Below, piece after piece: positions 1 to 6,108 of a DNA stretch of 6,108 nt. Each line of letters starts with the position of its first letter. Position 1 is the stretch's first letter. A model generated the notes under the pieces. That model made no database searches, was not told the origin of the DNA, and saw only the letters and a program-made list of their open reading frames with translations. The DNA comes from a bacterium (GTDB lineage: Bacteria > Verrucomicrobiota > Verrucomicrobiia > Opitutales > UBA953): assembly GCA_009926645.1 (NCBI GenBank), contig RFOO01000070.1:1-6108 (forward strand), in the 5' to 3' direction. The translations under genes and the position numbers were made by a program.

Positions 1-1
1 C

Positions 2-919
2 CAATCCACTGGTTTAGCTCGAAGACTTCGTCACACAGGCGCACGACAAGTGGTTATCGGTGTTTCTGGTGGACTCGATTCCACCCTCGCCTTGCTGGTG
101 ACTCTCGAAGCCTTTGGACGTCTTGGTTTGGATCGTAAAGGCATCATTGGTATCACCATGCCAGGTCCTGGTACATCCGTACGTACGCGGATGAATGCAT
201 TAAAACTCATGGAAGTTTTAGGCATCACCGCCCGGGAGATTCCCATCAATGAAGCGTTGGATAAACATTTAGCGGACATTCAACATCCCCTCAACAAGCA
301 CGATGTGACCTACGAAAATGCGCAGGCGAGAGAGCGGACGCAGATTCTGATGGACGTAGCAAACCAAGTGGGAGGATTTGTCGTTGGTACGGGTGACCTT
401 TCCGAAGCCGCACTGGGTTGGTGCACTTTCAACGCCGACCACATGTCCATGTACCACGTCAATATCGGCGTACCTAAGACTCTCGTTCGCCATCTTGTAT
501 CTTGGGCGGCTCACGCTCGCCATGTAGGAGACGAAAGAACTCTTTTAGAGGATATTGTGGCTACGCCCGTTAGTCCTGAACTGCTTCCTGTCGGCAAGGA
601 AGGCGAGATTACTCAACAAACGGAACTCCTCGTTGGTCCTTACGAGTTACACGATTTCTTCCTTTTCCACCTCGTTCGGAATGCCTTCCGACCAGCCAAG
701 ATTCTCTGGCTCGCCGAGCACGCCTTTGCTGGCAAGTACGACCAAGCGGAAATCCGTCATTGGCTAAAGGCCTTTTTAACACGCTTCTTCAGCCAGCAAT
801 TTAAGCGCTCCGCCATGCCTGATGGGCCCAAAGTAGGCTCCGTCGCCCTATCCCCTCGGGGAGATTGGCGGATGCCATCGGATGCCGAGGTTACAGCGTG
901 GCTTGCGGAACTGAGCTAA
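2..919 (+). CDS. nadE: Glutamine-dependent NAD+ synthetase, C-terminal synthetase part (5'-truncated by window edge)
   Basis: This enzyme makes NAD+ in the cytoplasm from deamido-NAD+ and ATP, using ammonia from glutamine. The reading frame is open from base 2, giving 305 visible residues (Q at base 2 = residue 1). The GTG at 50 is an internal valine, not a start: the residues before it (TGLARRLRHTGARQ) are the normal lead-in to the synthetase domain. The ATP-pyrophosphatase P-loop SGGLDS is at residues 22-27. MPGPGTSVRTR follows at about 53-63, then GTGDLSE at 129-135, and then GWCTFNADHMSMYHVN with VPKTLVRHLV. The segment LLPVGKEGEITQQTE and the tail VGPYELHDFFLFH...FKRSAMPDGPKVGS are typical of the long two-domain enzyme, whose N-terminal nitrilase-like glutaminase domain would lie left of the window. 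All expected synthetase motifs are intact. The gene ends 21 nt before the glcD-like gene on the same strand, suggesting co-transcription. Family assignment is very secure; the missing glutaminase domain is inferred. Confidence 0.95.
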   Translation, partial: QSTGLARRLRHTGARQVVIGVSGGLDSTLALLVTLEAFGRLGLDRKGIIGITMPGPGTSVRTRMNALKLMEVLGITAREIPINEALDKHLADIQHPLNKHDVTYENAQARERTQILMDVANQVGGFVVGTGDLSEAALGWCTFNADHMSMYHVNIGVPKTLVRHLVSWAAHARHVGDERTLLEDIVATPVSPELLPVGKEGEITQQTELLVGPYELHDFFLFHLVRNAFRPAKILWLAEHAFAGKYDQAEIRHWLKAFLTRFFSQQFKRSAMPDGPKVGSVALSPRGDWRMPSDAEVTAWLAELS

Positions 920-930
920 CCATGCTTGAT

Positions 931-934
931 GGAG
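931..934 (+). promoter_or_regulatory. Ribosome binding site (GGAG) that decides the glcD-like start
   Basis: GGAG lies 6 nt upstream of ATG 941. Two in-frame upstream candidates, TTG 926 and ATG 929, sit on or just before this motif and have no purine-rich Shine-Dalgarno of their own at a suitable distance. This favours ATG 941, which gives a 487-residue protein beginning MTPLPTHPLA. The motif lies in the 21-nt gap after the nadE stop. Confidence 0.6.
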
Positions 935-940
935 TTCGCG

Positions 941-2404
941 ATGACTCCCCTGCCCACTCATCCTTTAGCCACGCAAGAGTTACTTAAACAACTCGGACCC
1001 GAGAAAGTTAAGACGGATGAGGCTACCTGTTTTGCCGCCTCGTACGATAACATGCGATTATCTTTTATGCCCGAGGCGGTAATTCGTCCTGGCGTTGAAG
1101 AAGACATCGGAACCGTCTTAAAACTCGCTAATCTCCATCGTGTGCCAGTGACGGTTCGTGGACGTGGCACAGGAAATACGGGAGCGAGTTCCCCGATTCG
1201 TGGAGGATGGGTTATTCATTTGGATCACTGGGATAAAATCGAAATCGATCCAGTTGCAGCGATGGCTACAGTTCAACCTGGAGCCATCACGGCGAAAATT
1301 AATGAGCTGGCCGCTCCCCATGGTTTGTTTTTTCCGCCTGACCCCTCTTCCTTAAAATACTGCAGCATAGGTGGCAATATCGCAACGAATGCAGGAGGTT
1401 TACGCGCTGCCAAATACGGCGTCGTTCGTGATCACGTGTACGCTCTCGAAGGCTATTTACCGACAGGTGAAAAAGTAACGTGGGGTGCTCCGCTTCGTAA
1501 ATTTGTCAGTGGCATCAATCTACGCGATTTGTGGATTGGCTCCGAAGGAACTCTGGGCGTTATCACGAAAGCGGTACTGAAGTTGGTTAATCGACCGACT
1601 GCACGAAGAACATTTTTGGTCGCCTGCCGTAGTGATGAAATCGCACTAGAGGCTGCCGCTCAACTCATGGGTTCGCGCATTAACCCAGCCGTTTTCGAAT
1701 TCCTCGATACACAAACGGTTGCAGCGGCCGAGAAGCAAAGGGGCAGTCGCGTTTTTTCTTCGGCTGAGTTAAAAGGAGTCGAGGCCACCCACGCTATCTT
1801 GCTCATCGAAATCGATGGCCACCCTGCCACACTGGCGGAGGATGCACAAAAGGTTCGGGCATGGATTAACCGTTACGCCGTGGCACATCGTGAGACTGAT
1901 AATGAAACCGAAGCAGAAGCTCTTTGGGACATCAGACGGACTTGCTCGCAAGCCATGTACTCGCTCGGCAATGCCAAACTCAATGAAGACATTGTCGTAC
2001 CATTTAAAAGTTATGTTCCCTTGATTCAATATACGCAGGCATTGGGGCAACGCATCGGATTGGCCACCCCCACTTTTGGTCATGCAGCTGATGGCAATTT
2101 CCACGTTCATATTATGTATAATCGGGACAATCCCGAACACTGTCGCAAAGCCGAAGAAGCCATCTACGAGGTAATGAAAAAAGTCGTTGAACTCGGTGGT
2201 GCCATTACGGGAGAACACGGCATAGGCATTGCCAAATCCCCTTTCCTCTCCCTTCAGCACTCTCCCGCTGAAATTCAAGCGATGCTCGCTGTCAAAAAAG
2301 CCTTGGACCCCAATAACATTTTAGCCCCAGGACAAATCTTTGAACCTCTAAACGTTTGGGAATACCGCCCAGTCAAAGTTCACTGCGCTTGGGATAAACA
2401 TTAA
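941..2404 (+). CDS. FAD-linked 2-hydroxyacid dehydrogenase (GlcD / D-lactate dehydrogenase / D-2-hydroxyglutarate dehydrogenase family)
   Basis: This is a 487-residue flavoprotein predicted to oxidise a D-2-hydroxyacid such as glycolate, D-lactate or D-2-hydroxyglutarate to the 2-oxoacid. The N-terminal PCMH-type FAD-binding domain spans about residues 45-220. It shows the pyrophosphate-binding stretch RGRGTGNTGASSP (74-86), then PPDPSSLKYCSIGGNIATNAGG (132-153) and GSEGTLGVITK (200-210). The C-terminal FAD-oxidase domain shows FGHAADGNFHVH (379-390), with candidate metal/substrate histidines H381 and H388. It also has GGAITGEHGIGIAK (419-432), with candidate ligand E425, and the closing DPNNILAPGQIF (456-467). 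There is no added Fe-S domain, signal peptide or membrane segment. No glcE or glcF partner is visible nearby, so a stand-alone dehydrogenase passing electrons to quinone, a flavoprotein or a cytochrome is as likely as a true glycolate oxidase subunit. The family is certain, the substrate is not, so no symbol is given. The start is placed at ATG 941 because of GGAG at 931-934; TTG 926 and ATG 929 are alternatives. Confidence 0.93.
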   Translation: MTPLPTHPLATQELLKQLGPEKVKTDEATCFAASYDNMRLSFMPEAVIRPGVEEDIGTVLKLANLHRVPVTVRGRGTGNTGASSPIRGGWVIHLDHWDKIEIDPVAAMATVQPGAITAKINELAAPHGLFFPPDPSSLKYCSIGGNIATNAGGLRAAKYGVVRDHVYALEGYLPTGEKVTWGAPLRKFVSGINLRDLWIGSEGTLGVITKAVLKLVNRPTARRTFLVACRSDEIALEAAAQLMGSRINPAVFEFLDTQTVAAAEKQRGSRVFSSAELKGVEATHAILLIEIDGHPATLAEDAQKVRAWINRYAVAHRETDNETEAEALWDIRRTCSQAMYSLGNAKLNEDIVVPFKSYVPLIQYTQALGQRIGLATPTFGHAADGNFHVHIMYNRDNPEHCRKAEEAIYEVMKKVVELGGAITGEHGIGIAKSPFLSLQHSPAEIQAMLAVKKALDPNNILAPGQIFEPLNVWEYRPVKVHCAWDKH

Positions 2405-2409
2405 TTTTT

Positions 2410-3075
2410 ATGTCCCGCACCGTCGCCGTCTTTGACTGGGATGGAGTCGTCATCGACTCATCCACTGCCCACGAACGTTCCTGGCAAGCCCTCGCCCGCG
2501 AAGAAAATCTCCCCTTGCCCGCTGATCACTTTAAGCGCGGTTTTGGTAAACGTAATGAAGTGATTATTCCTGAAATATTAGGATGGTCAAAGGAGCCAGC
2601 TGAAATTCGACGCCTGTCTGAGAAAAAGGAAGCTGCCTATCGCACGATTGCACGCAGCGGGCATATTCGACTTCTGCCTGGAGCTCGTGAGTTGACCCAA
2701 TCTTTAGCCGAACGTGGCATTCCCTGCGTTATTGGCACCTCCACGCATAAAGCGAATCTCGCCTTAGCCTTTGAAATGTTCGACTTAGAACATCTCTTTC
2801 AAGGTGCCATCGCCAGCGAAGATGTTACTCGTGGAAAACCAGATCCAGAGGTTTTCTTGAAAGCTTGTGCCTTAGTGGGGGGAGACCCTTCACGCTCTTT
2901 CGTCTTTGAAGATTCATTCTCTGGCTTACAAGCCGGACTGGCTGGCGGATTTATCACCATTGCTCTAGCTACAACCCACCCTCGAGAGGCTTTAGAGCCT
3001 CAACGAGCGCACCGGATAGTCCAAGACTTATCCGAGGTTAACCCAGAGTGGCTAGTGAAGGGTCAAATCGATTAA
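2410..3075 (+). CDS. HAD-superfamily hydrolase, beta-phosphoglucomutase / sugar-phosphatase-like
   Basis: This is a 221-residue soluble HAD enzyme, predicted to dephosphorylate or isomerise a small phosphorylated metabolite through an aspartyl-phosphate intermediate. All four HAD motifs are present. Motif I is FDWDGVVIDS, with nucleophile D9 and acid/base D11. Motif II is GTSTHK, with S111 or T110. The motif III lysine is K143 in RGKPDPEVF. Motif IV is FEDSFSGLQAG, with E167 and D168 for Mg2+. A small helical cap of the C1 type lies at about residues 17-85 and contains GFGKRNE (44-50), whose R48 may match the substrate arginine of beta-phosphoglucomutases. The EDS form of motif IV fits the beta-phosphoglucomutase and sugar-phosphate phosphatase branch better than classical Gph, which usually has GDS. 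The gene begins 5 nt after the glcD-like stop with no Shine-Dalgarno (the upstream sequence is TTAATTTTT), so translational coupling is likely. It abuts uvrB directly. Superfamily is secure, substrate unknown. Confidence 0.92.
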   Translation: MSRTVAVFDWDGVVIDSSTAHERSWQALAREENLPLPADHFKRGFGKRNEVIIPEILGWSKEPAEIRRLSEKKEAAYRTIARSGHIRLLPGARELTQSLAERGIPCVIGTSTHKANLALAFEMFDLEHLFQGAIASEDVTRGKPDPEVFLKACALVGGDPSRSFVFEDSFSGLQAGLAGGFITIALATTHPREALEPQRAHRIVQDLSEVNPEWLVKGQID

Positions 3076-5061
3076 ATGGAATTTCGCCTACACTCTCCCT
3101 ACCAGCCCACTGGCGATCAACCACAAGCCATCGCCACCCTAGAGGCTTCGTTGCGAGCCGGAAACGCACGTCAAACCCTGCTCGGAGTGACGGGTTCAGG
3201 TAAAACGTTTACCATGGCGAATCTCATCGCCCGACAGCAACGCCCGACACTCATCATTTCCCATAACAAAACTTTAGCGGCACAACTTTACTCCGAATTT
3301 AAGAATTTTTTTCCAGAAAATGCGGTCGAATACTTTGTGAGTTATTACGACTACTACCAACCCGAGGCCTACGTACCTTCGACGGATACATTTATTGAAA
3401 AAGATTCTGCCATTAATGAAGACATCGAGCGTTTGCGTATCAGCGCCAGTAGTGCGCTTCTCTCTCGACGCGATGTAATCGTGGTCGCCTCAGTATCCTG
3501 TATTTACGGCCTAGGCTCCCCTGAAGATTTTTTAGCGATGATGATTCCGCTCAAGAAAGGGCTGAACATTAAACGTGATGATTTACTCACAAAACTCGTG
3601 GCCAATCAGTATGTACGCCAAGATGCTATTTTAGAACGCTGCACTTTTCGAGCCCGCGGAGAAACTTTTGATATTTGGCCAGCCTACATGGAATCAGCCA
3701 TTCGACTGGAATTTTGGGGTGATACATTAGAGACCATACGCGAATTAGATGCAGTCACCTTACGACCTGGAAAATCCCTAGAAAAATTTGATCTTTATCC
3801 CGCTAACCAGTACGTGACTTCAGCCACACGAGTCAAAACTGCCATCGAGGGAATTCGCAATGAACTCGAACAACGGGTAGCCGAATTCGAAAAAGCCAAT
3901 CGCTTAGTAGAAGCACAACGCATTCGTATGCGGGTAGAACACGACCTAGAAATGCTTCGAGAAATTGGATTTTGTTCAGGAATTGAAAACTATTCGATGC
4001 ACTTTTCGGGTCGTAAAAAAGGAGAGCGACCTCATTGCCTCCTCGATTTCTTTCCACAAGATCGCCTCATTTTTATTGATGAGAGCCACGTCACCGTTTC
4101 CCAGATTGGGGGCATGTATCATGGCGATAGAGCCCGCAAAGAAAAGCTGGTTGATTACGGATTCCGCCTTCCATCCGCTCTGGAAAATCGCCCTTTAAGA
4201 CCCGAAGAGTTTGACGCTATTTCAGGACAAACAGTTTATGTTTCGGCCACTCCTGCCGCCCACGAATATCAAGTTTCTCAAGTCATTGCCGAACAAATCA
4301 TTCGTCCGACTGGACTCTTAGATCCAGTCATGGAAGTGAGGCCGATCAAAGGACAGGTAGAAGACATCATTGGTGAAGCCAAGTTAACGGCCGCCAAGGG
4401 AGCCCGCACACTAGTCACGACACTAACGAAAAGAATGTCTGAAGACCTTTCGCAATTTATGCGCGAACAGGGGCTGAAGGTAGAGTACTTGCATTCGGAT
4501 ATCGATGCCATCGAGCGCGTGGAGATTCTGCGTCGACTACGTGCCGGTAAATTTGATGTCCTAGTGGGTGTAAACCTTTTACGGGAAGGTCTCGACCTAC
4601 CTGAAGTCGCTTTGGTCGGAATTCTCGATGCCGACAAAGAAGGCTTTCTCCGAAGTGAAACGAGTCTTGTCCAAACTGCTGGTCGTGCAGCCCGCCACGT
4701 CGAAGGCAAAGTTTTACTCTATGCCGATGTGATGACGAAATCTCTGACGCGTGCTCTGACGCTTTGTGCTGATCGACGCAAACGCCAAGAGGCCTACAAT
4801 CAAAAACACGGCATCACTCCGAAAAGCACGATGCGGCCTATTGAGGAGAGTCTCGTTGATGAATCCGAAGAGATACTCGCTGTTGCGGAAGGTACAGACG
4901 ATCGCGATGTCGCTCAAGTACTCGCCGCCATGGAATCCGAGATGCTCGCCGCTGCCGATGAACTGCAATTTGAAAAAGCGGCTATTTTAAGAGACCAAAT
5001 TGAGGCACTTCGCACGGGTAAACCTGCAGCGACTAAGAAGCGCTATAAAGGTCGGCGCTAA
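3076..5061 (+). CDS. uvrB: Excinuclease ABC subunit B (UvrB), complete
   Basis: UvrB is the central damage-verification helicase of nucleotide excision repair. UvrA loads it onto DNA and it then recruits UvrC for incision. The protein has 661 residues, normal for the family, and starts with the typical N-terminus FRLHSPYQPTGDQPQAI. Walker A GVTGSGKT is at 37-44. The beta-hairpin that clamps DNA carries YYDYYQPEAY at 90-99. The UvrA-interaction region follows, then CSGIENYSMHFSGRKKGERP (300-319) and Walker B LIFIDESH (331-338). The SATP motif is at 390-393. The second RecA-like domain has YLHSDIDAIER (471-481), GVNLLREGLDLPE (498-510) and helicase motif VI QTAGRAAR (533-540). A C-terminal UVR domain (about 612-646, with FEKAAILRDQIEAL) binds UvrC or UvrA. 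The C-terminus is basic (KKRYKGRR). Its ATG follows the HAD stop with no gap. The only Shine-Dalgarno candidate, GAAGGG at 3057-3062, is 13 nt away, so reinitiation is likely. No visible defects. A dedicated LexA-type promoter inside the preceding gene was not recognised. Confidence 0.98.
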   Translation: MEFRLHSPYQPTGDQPQAIATLEASLRAGNARQTLLGVTGSGKTFTMANLIARQQRPTLIISHNKTLAAQLYSEFKNFFPENAVEYFVSYYDYYQPEAYVPSTDTFIEKDSAINEDIERLRISASSALLSRRDVIVVASVSCIYGLGSPEDFLAMMIPLKKGLNIKRDDLLTKLVANQYVRQDAILERCTFRARGETFDIWPAYMESAIRLEFWGDTLETIRELDAVTLRPGKSLEKFDLYPANQYVTSATRVKTAIEGIRNELEQRVAEFEKANRLVEAQRIRMRVEHDLEMLREIGFCSGIENYSMHFSGRKKGERPHCLLDFFPQDRLIFIDESHVTVSQIGGMYHGDRARKEKLVDYGFRLPSALENRPLRPEEFDAISGQTVYVSATPAAHEYQVSQVIAEQIIRPTGLLDPVMEVRPIKGQVEDIIGEAKLTAAKGARTLVTTLTKRMSEDLSQFMREQGLKVEYLHSDIDAIERVEILRRLRAGKFDVLVGVNLLREGLDLPEVALVGILDADKEGFLRSETSLVQTAGRAARHVEGKVLLYADVMTKSLTRALTLCADRRKRQEAYNQKHGITPKSTMRPIEESLVDESEEILAVAEGTDDRDVAQVLAAMESEMLAAADELQFEKAAILRDQIEALRTGKPAATKKRYKGRR

Positions 5062-5067
5062 TCAGCC
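5056..5067. other. Zero-gap tail-to-tail junction of uvrB (+) and mutL (-)
   Basis: The uvrB stop TAA occupies 5059-5061. The mutL stop (TGA on the minus strand, TCA on the plus strand) occupies 5062-5064. No noncoding base separates the genes, and I see no stem-loop with a T-tract at the junction in either direction. Transcripts from both sides must therefore end inside, or run into, the opposite gene and give overlapping antisense 3' ends, unless termination is factor-dependent. Confidence 0.85.
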
Positions 5068-6108
5068 AAAGCGACGATCCAAATCCGCATCAGTCCACTC
5101 CAAATAGGTACGTCGACCTTTAGGGTCGGTTCCAGGTTGCGTGGTTCGGAAGAGAGACTGTACCAATGCCAATAATTCAGCATCCGACAAAGTGTCGCCC
5201 TTGCGATAGGCACGTTGTACGGCCATTTTGGCTAATGCATCATGCGCCAACGTCGGCCGACCAAAATCACCTTCACGCCGTGCCATTTCACCTAATAAAT
5301 CGCGGATAAAACTCAGTGCGACATCGGGGTTAAGCCAGGTCGGCAATGCCACTATTCTCCAGAAATGACGTCCATACTCCTCAAACGAAAACCCCGCGGT
5401 AGTTAAAAATTCCATTTTTTCTTTGAGCACAGCGGCTGGCAATGGATCGAGTTCTAAATGAACGCTAACTAACAGAGGCTGACTCACTGTCTTTTGCTCC
5501 GAAAATTGCTGTAAAATACTCTCATACAAAACTCGTTGATGAGCGAAACCGATATTCAAAATGGCAAAGCCGGTCGGAGTTTCAAAGAGAGCTTTATCTC
5601 CACGAAGACGATGAAGGAATTTCCAACCTAAACGCACCGGACTCGTTACCGGAGAAGAAATGGAAGTCTTAGGGGCGGGCTGTGCAACCAAAGGCGAGGG
5701 AGCCATCGGAGCAGGAGCAGGTTCAATCGAAAGCGGGACTGGAGTTTCTATGGGCGTAATGGTCTGTCGCGGCAATCCATCACCCCCTTGTGATCGTAAA
5801 AACGAAAGTACCGATTCAATGATAAAACTCCGAACCCTCGATTCATCGCGAAAACGGACTTCGCGTTTAGCAGGATGAACATTAACGTCGACCCAAGCTG
5901 GATCAATTTCAAGAAAGGCAAAAGCGAGTGGATAGCGCCCCTTGGGTATCAAGGTATGATAGCTCTCAGTAAGCGCAAAGGCCATCGTACGACTATCAAC
6001 GGGTCGGCCATTAACCACTGTTACGAGATCTTGGCGCGTGCCACGACTAACCCCTGGCTTACCGAATAAGCCTGATAAACGCATTCCTGAACGTTCAAAA
6101 AGTGGCAT
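5062..6108 (-). CDS. mutL: DNA mismatch repair protein MutL, C-terminal part (5'-truncated by window edge)
   Basis: MutL links MutS mismatch recognition to strand removal. The window holds 348 residues; the ATG at 6106-6108 is almost certainly internal, because the GHKL ATPase motifs that should precede it lie beyond the edge. Numbering from that Met, the N-terminal region ends with LSGLFGKPGVSRGTRQ (11-26), VNGRPV (32-37) and DVNVHPAKREVRF (74-86), the hallmark of MutL/PMS/MLH proteins. A proline-rich linker covers about 115-157. The C-terminal dimerisation domain starts near GWKFLHRLRGDKALFETPTG (161-180). The endonuclease motifs are degraded: DQHAAHER reads NIGFAHQR (185-192), the ACR-type motif reads AVQRA (296-300), and CPHGRPT reads DPKGRRT (328-334). 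A likely beta-clamp motif QPLLV (210-214) remains. The frame is open with no stop or shift, so this looks like an active gene for a nuclease-less MutL. It is convergent with uvrB. The identity is very sure; loss of nuclease activity is inferred. Confidence 0.94.
   Translation of the reverse strand: MPLFERSGMRLSGLFGKPGVSRGTRQDLVTVVNGRPVDSRTMAFALTESYHTLIPKGRYPLAFAFLEIDPAWVDVNVHPAKREVRFRDESRVRSFIIESVLSFLRSQGGDGLPRQTITPIETPVPLSIEPAPAPMAPSPLVAQPAPKTSISSPVTSPVRLGWKFLHRLRGDKALFETPTGFAILNIGFAHQRVLYESILQQFSEQKTVSQPLLVSVHLELDPLPAAVLKEKMEFLTTAGFSFEEYGRHFWRIVALPTWLNPDVALSFIRDLLGEMARREGDFGRPTLAHDALAKMAVQRAYRKGDTLSDAELLALVQSLFRTTQPGTDPKGRRTYLEWTDADLDRRFG

Noticed and set aside
50..52. GTG as a start codon for a short ammonia-dependent NadE
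   Set aside because: The frame is open to the window edge, the residues just upstream match the two-domain NadE linker, and the C-terminal LLPVGKEGEITQQTE region is of the long glutamine-dependent type.
1769..2278. 169-codon open frame on the minus strand inside the glcD-like gene
   Set aside because: It lies entirely opposite a well-conserved FAD-oxidase domain, its translation has no recognisable motif, and the sense gene explains all the sequence. It is a shadow frame.
2368..2409. Weak CCCAG...CTTGGG pairing followed by TTTTT as a terminator between the glcD-like gene and the HAD gene
   Set aside because: The stem is about 5 bp including a G-U pair, the loop is about 15 nt, and the T run is over 10 nt away. 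It overlaps coding sequence and does not look like a working terminator.
4278..4709. 143-codon minus-strand frame rich in Arg and Ser, inside uvrB
   Set aside because: Its composition is what an antisense reading of the conserved helicase region gives, there are no domain features, and it is fully covered by uvrB.
5111..5130. CGACC/GGTCG inverted repeat as an intrinsic terminator for uvrB
   Set aside because: The stem is only about 5 bp, there is no T-tract on either strand, and the bases encode the DPKGRR segment of MutL. Chance or coding constraint explains it.
6106..6108. ATG at the right edge as the true mutL start
   Set aside because: The downstream protein begins in the middle of the MutL N-terminal region and lacks the GHKL ATPase motifs, so the gene must continue past the window.
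1..6108. Defence system, mobile element, CRISPR array or RNA gene
   Set aside because: The window is filled end to end by five recognisable conserved genes. I saw no direct-repeat arrays, terminal inverted repeats, transposase or integrase motifs, or tRNA-like folds.

Overview
The window is a compact stretch of bacterial chromosome with about even base composition. It holds five protein-coding genes and almost no intergenic DNA. Nothing suggests a phage, plasmid, IS element, CRISPR array, tRNA or rRNA. All the genes look like core metabolism or DNA repair. The lineage cannot be fixed from sequence alone. The MutL lacks the nuclease motifs yet does not look like a close gammaproteobacterial relative, and UvrB has some non-proteobacterial spellings. 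A PVC-type bacterium such as a Verrucomicrobiota member is my tentative guess, at low confidence.

Layout on the + strand: (1) the 3' part of a glutamine-dependent NAD+ synthetase (nadE), cut by the left edge and ending at 919; (2) a GlcD-type FAD-linked 2-hydroxyacid dehydrogenase, 941-2404; (3) a HAD-superfamily phosphatase/phosphomutase, 2410-3075; (4) a complete uvrB, 3076-5061. The gaps are 21, 5 and 0 nt, so the four genes very likely form one transcription unit whose promoter lies left of the window. On the - strand, the 3' part of mutL runs from the right edge (6108) to 5062. It meets uvrB tail to tail with no base between the two stop codons.

How the genes relate: uvrB (nucleotide excision repair) and mutL (mismatch repair) are adjacent and convergent. 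The HAD enzyme and the GlcD-like oxidase could form a phosphoglycolate-glycolate-glyoxylate salvage pair. However, the HAD motifs look more like the beta-phosphoglucomutase branch than like Gph, so this is only a hypothesis.

The most noteworthy observation is in MutL. All three recognisable C-terminal endonuclease motifs are degenerate, while a probable beta-clamp-binding motif (QPLLV) is kept. I see no clearly new multi-gene system here. Most of the window is ordinary housekeeping sequence.
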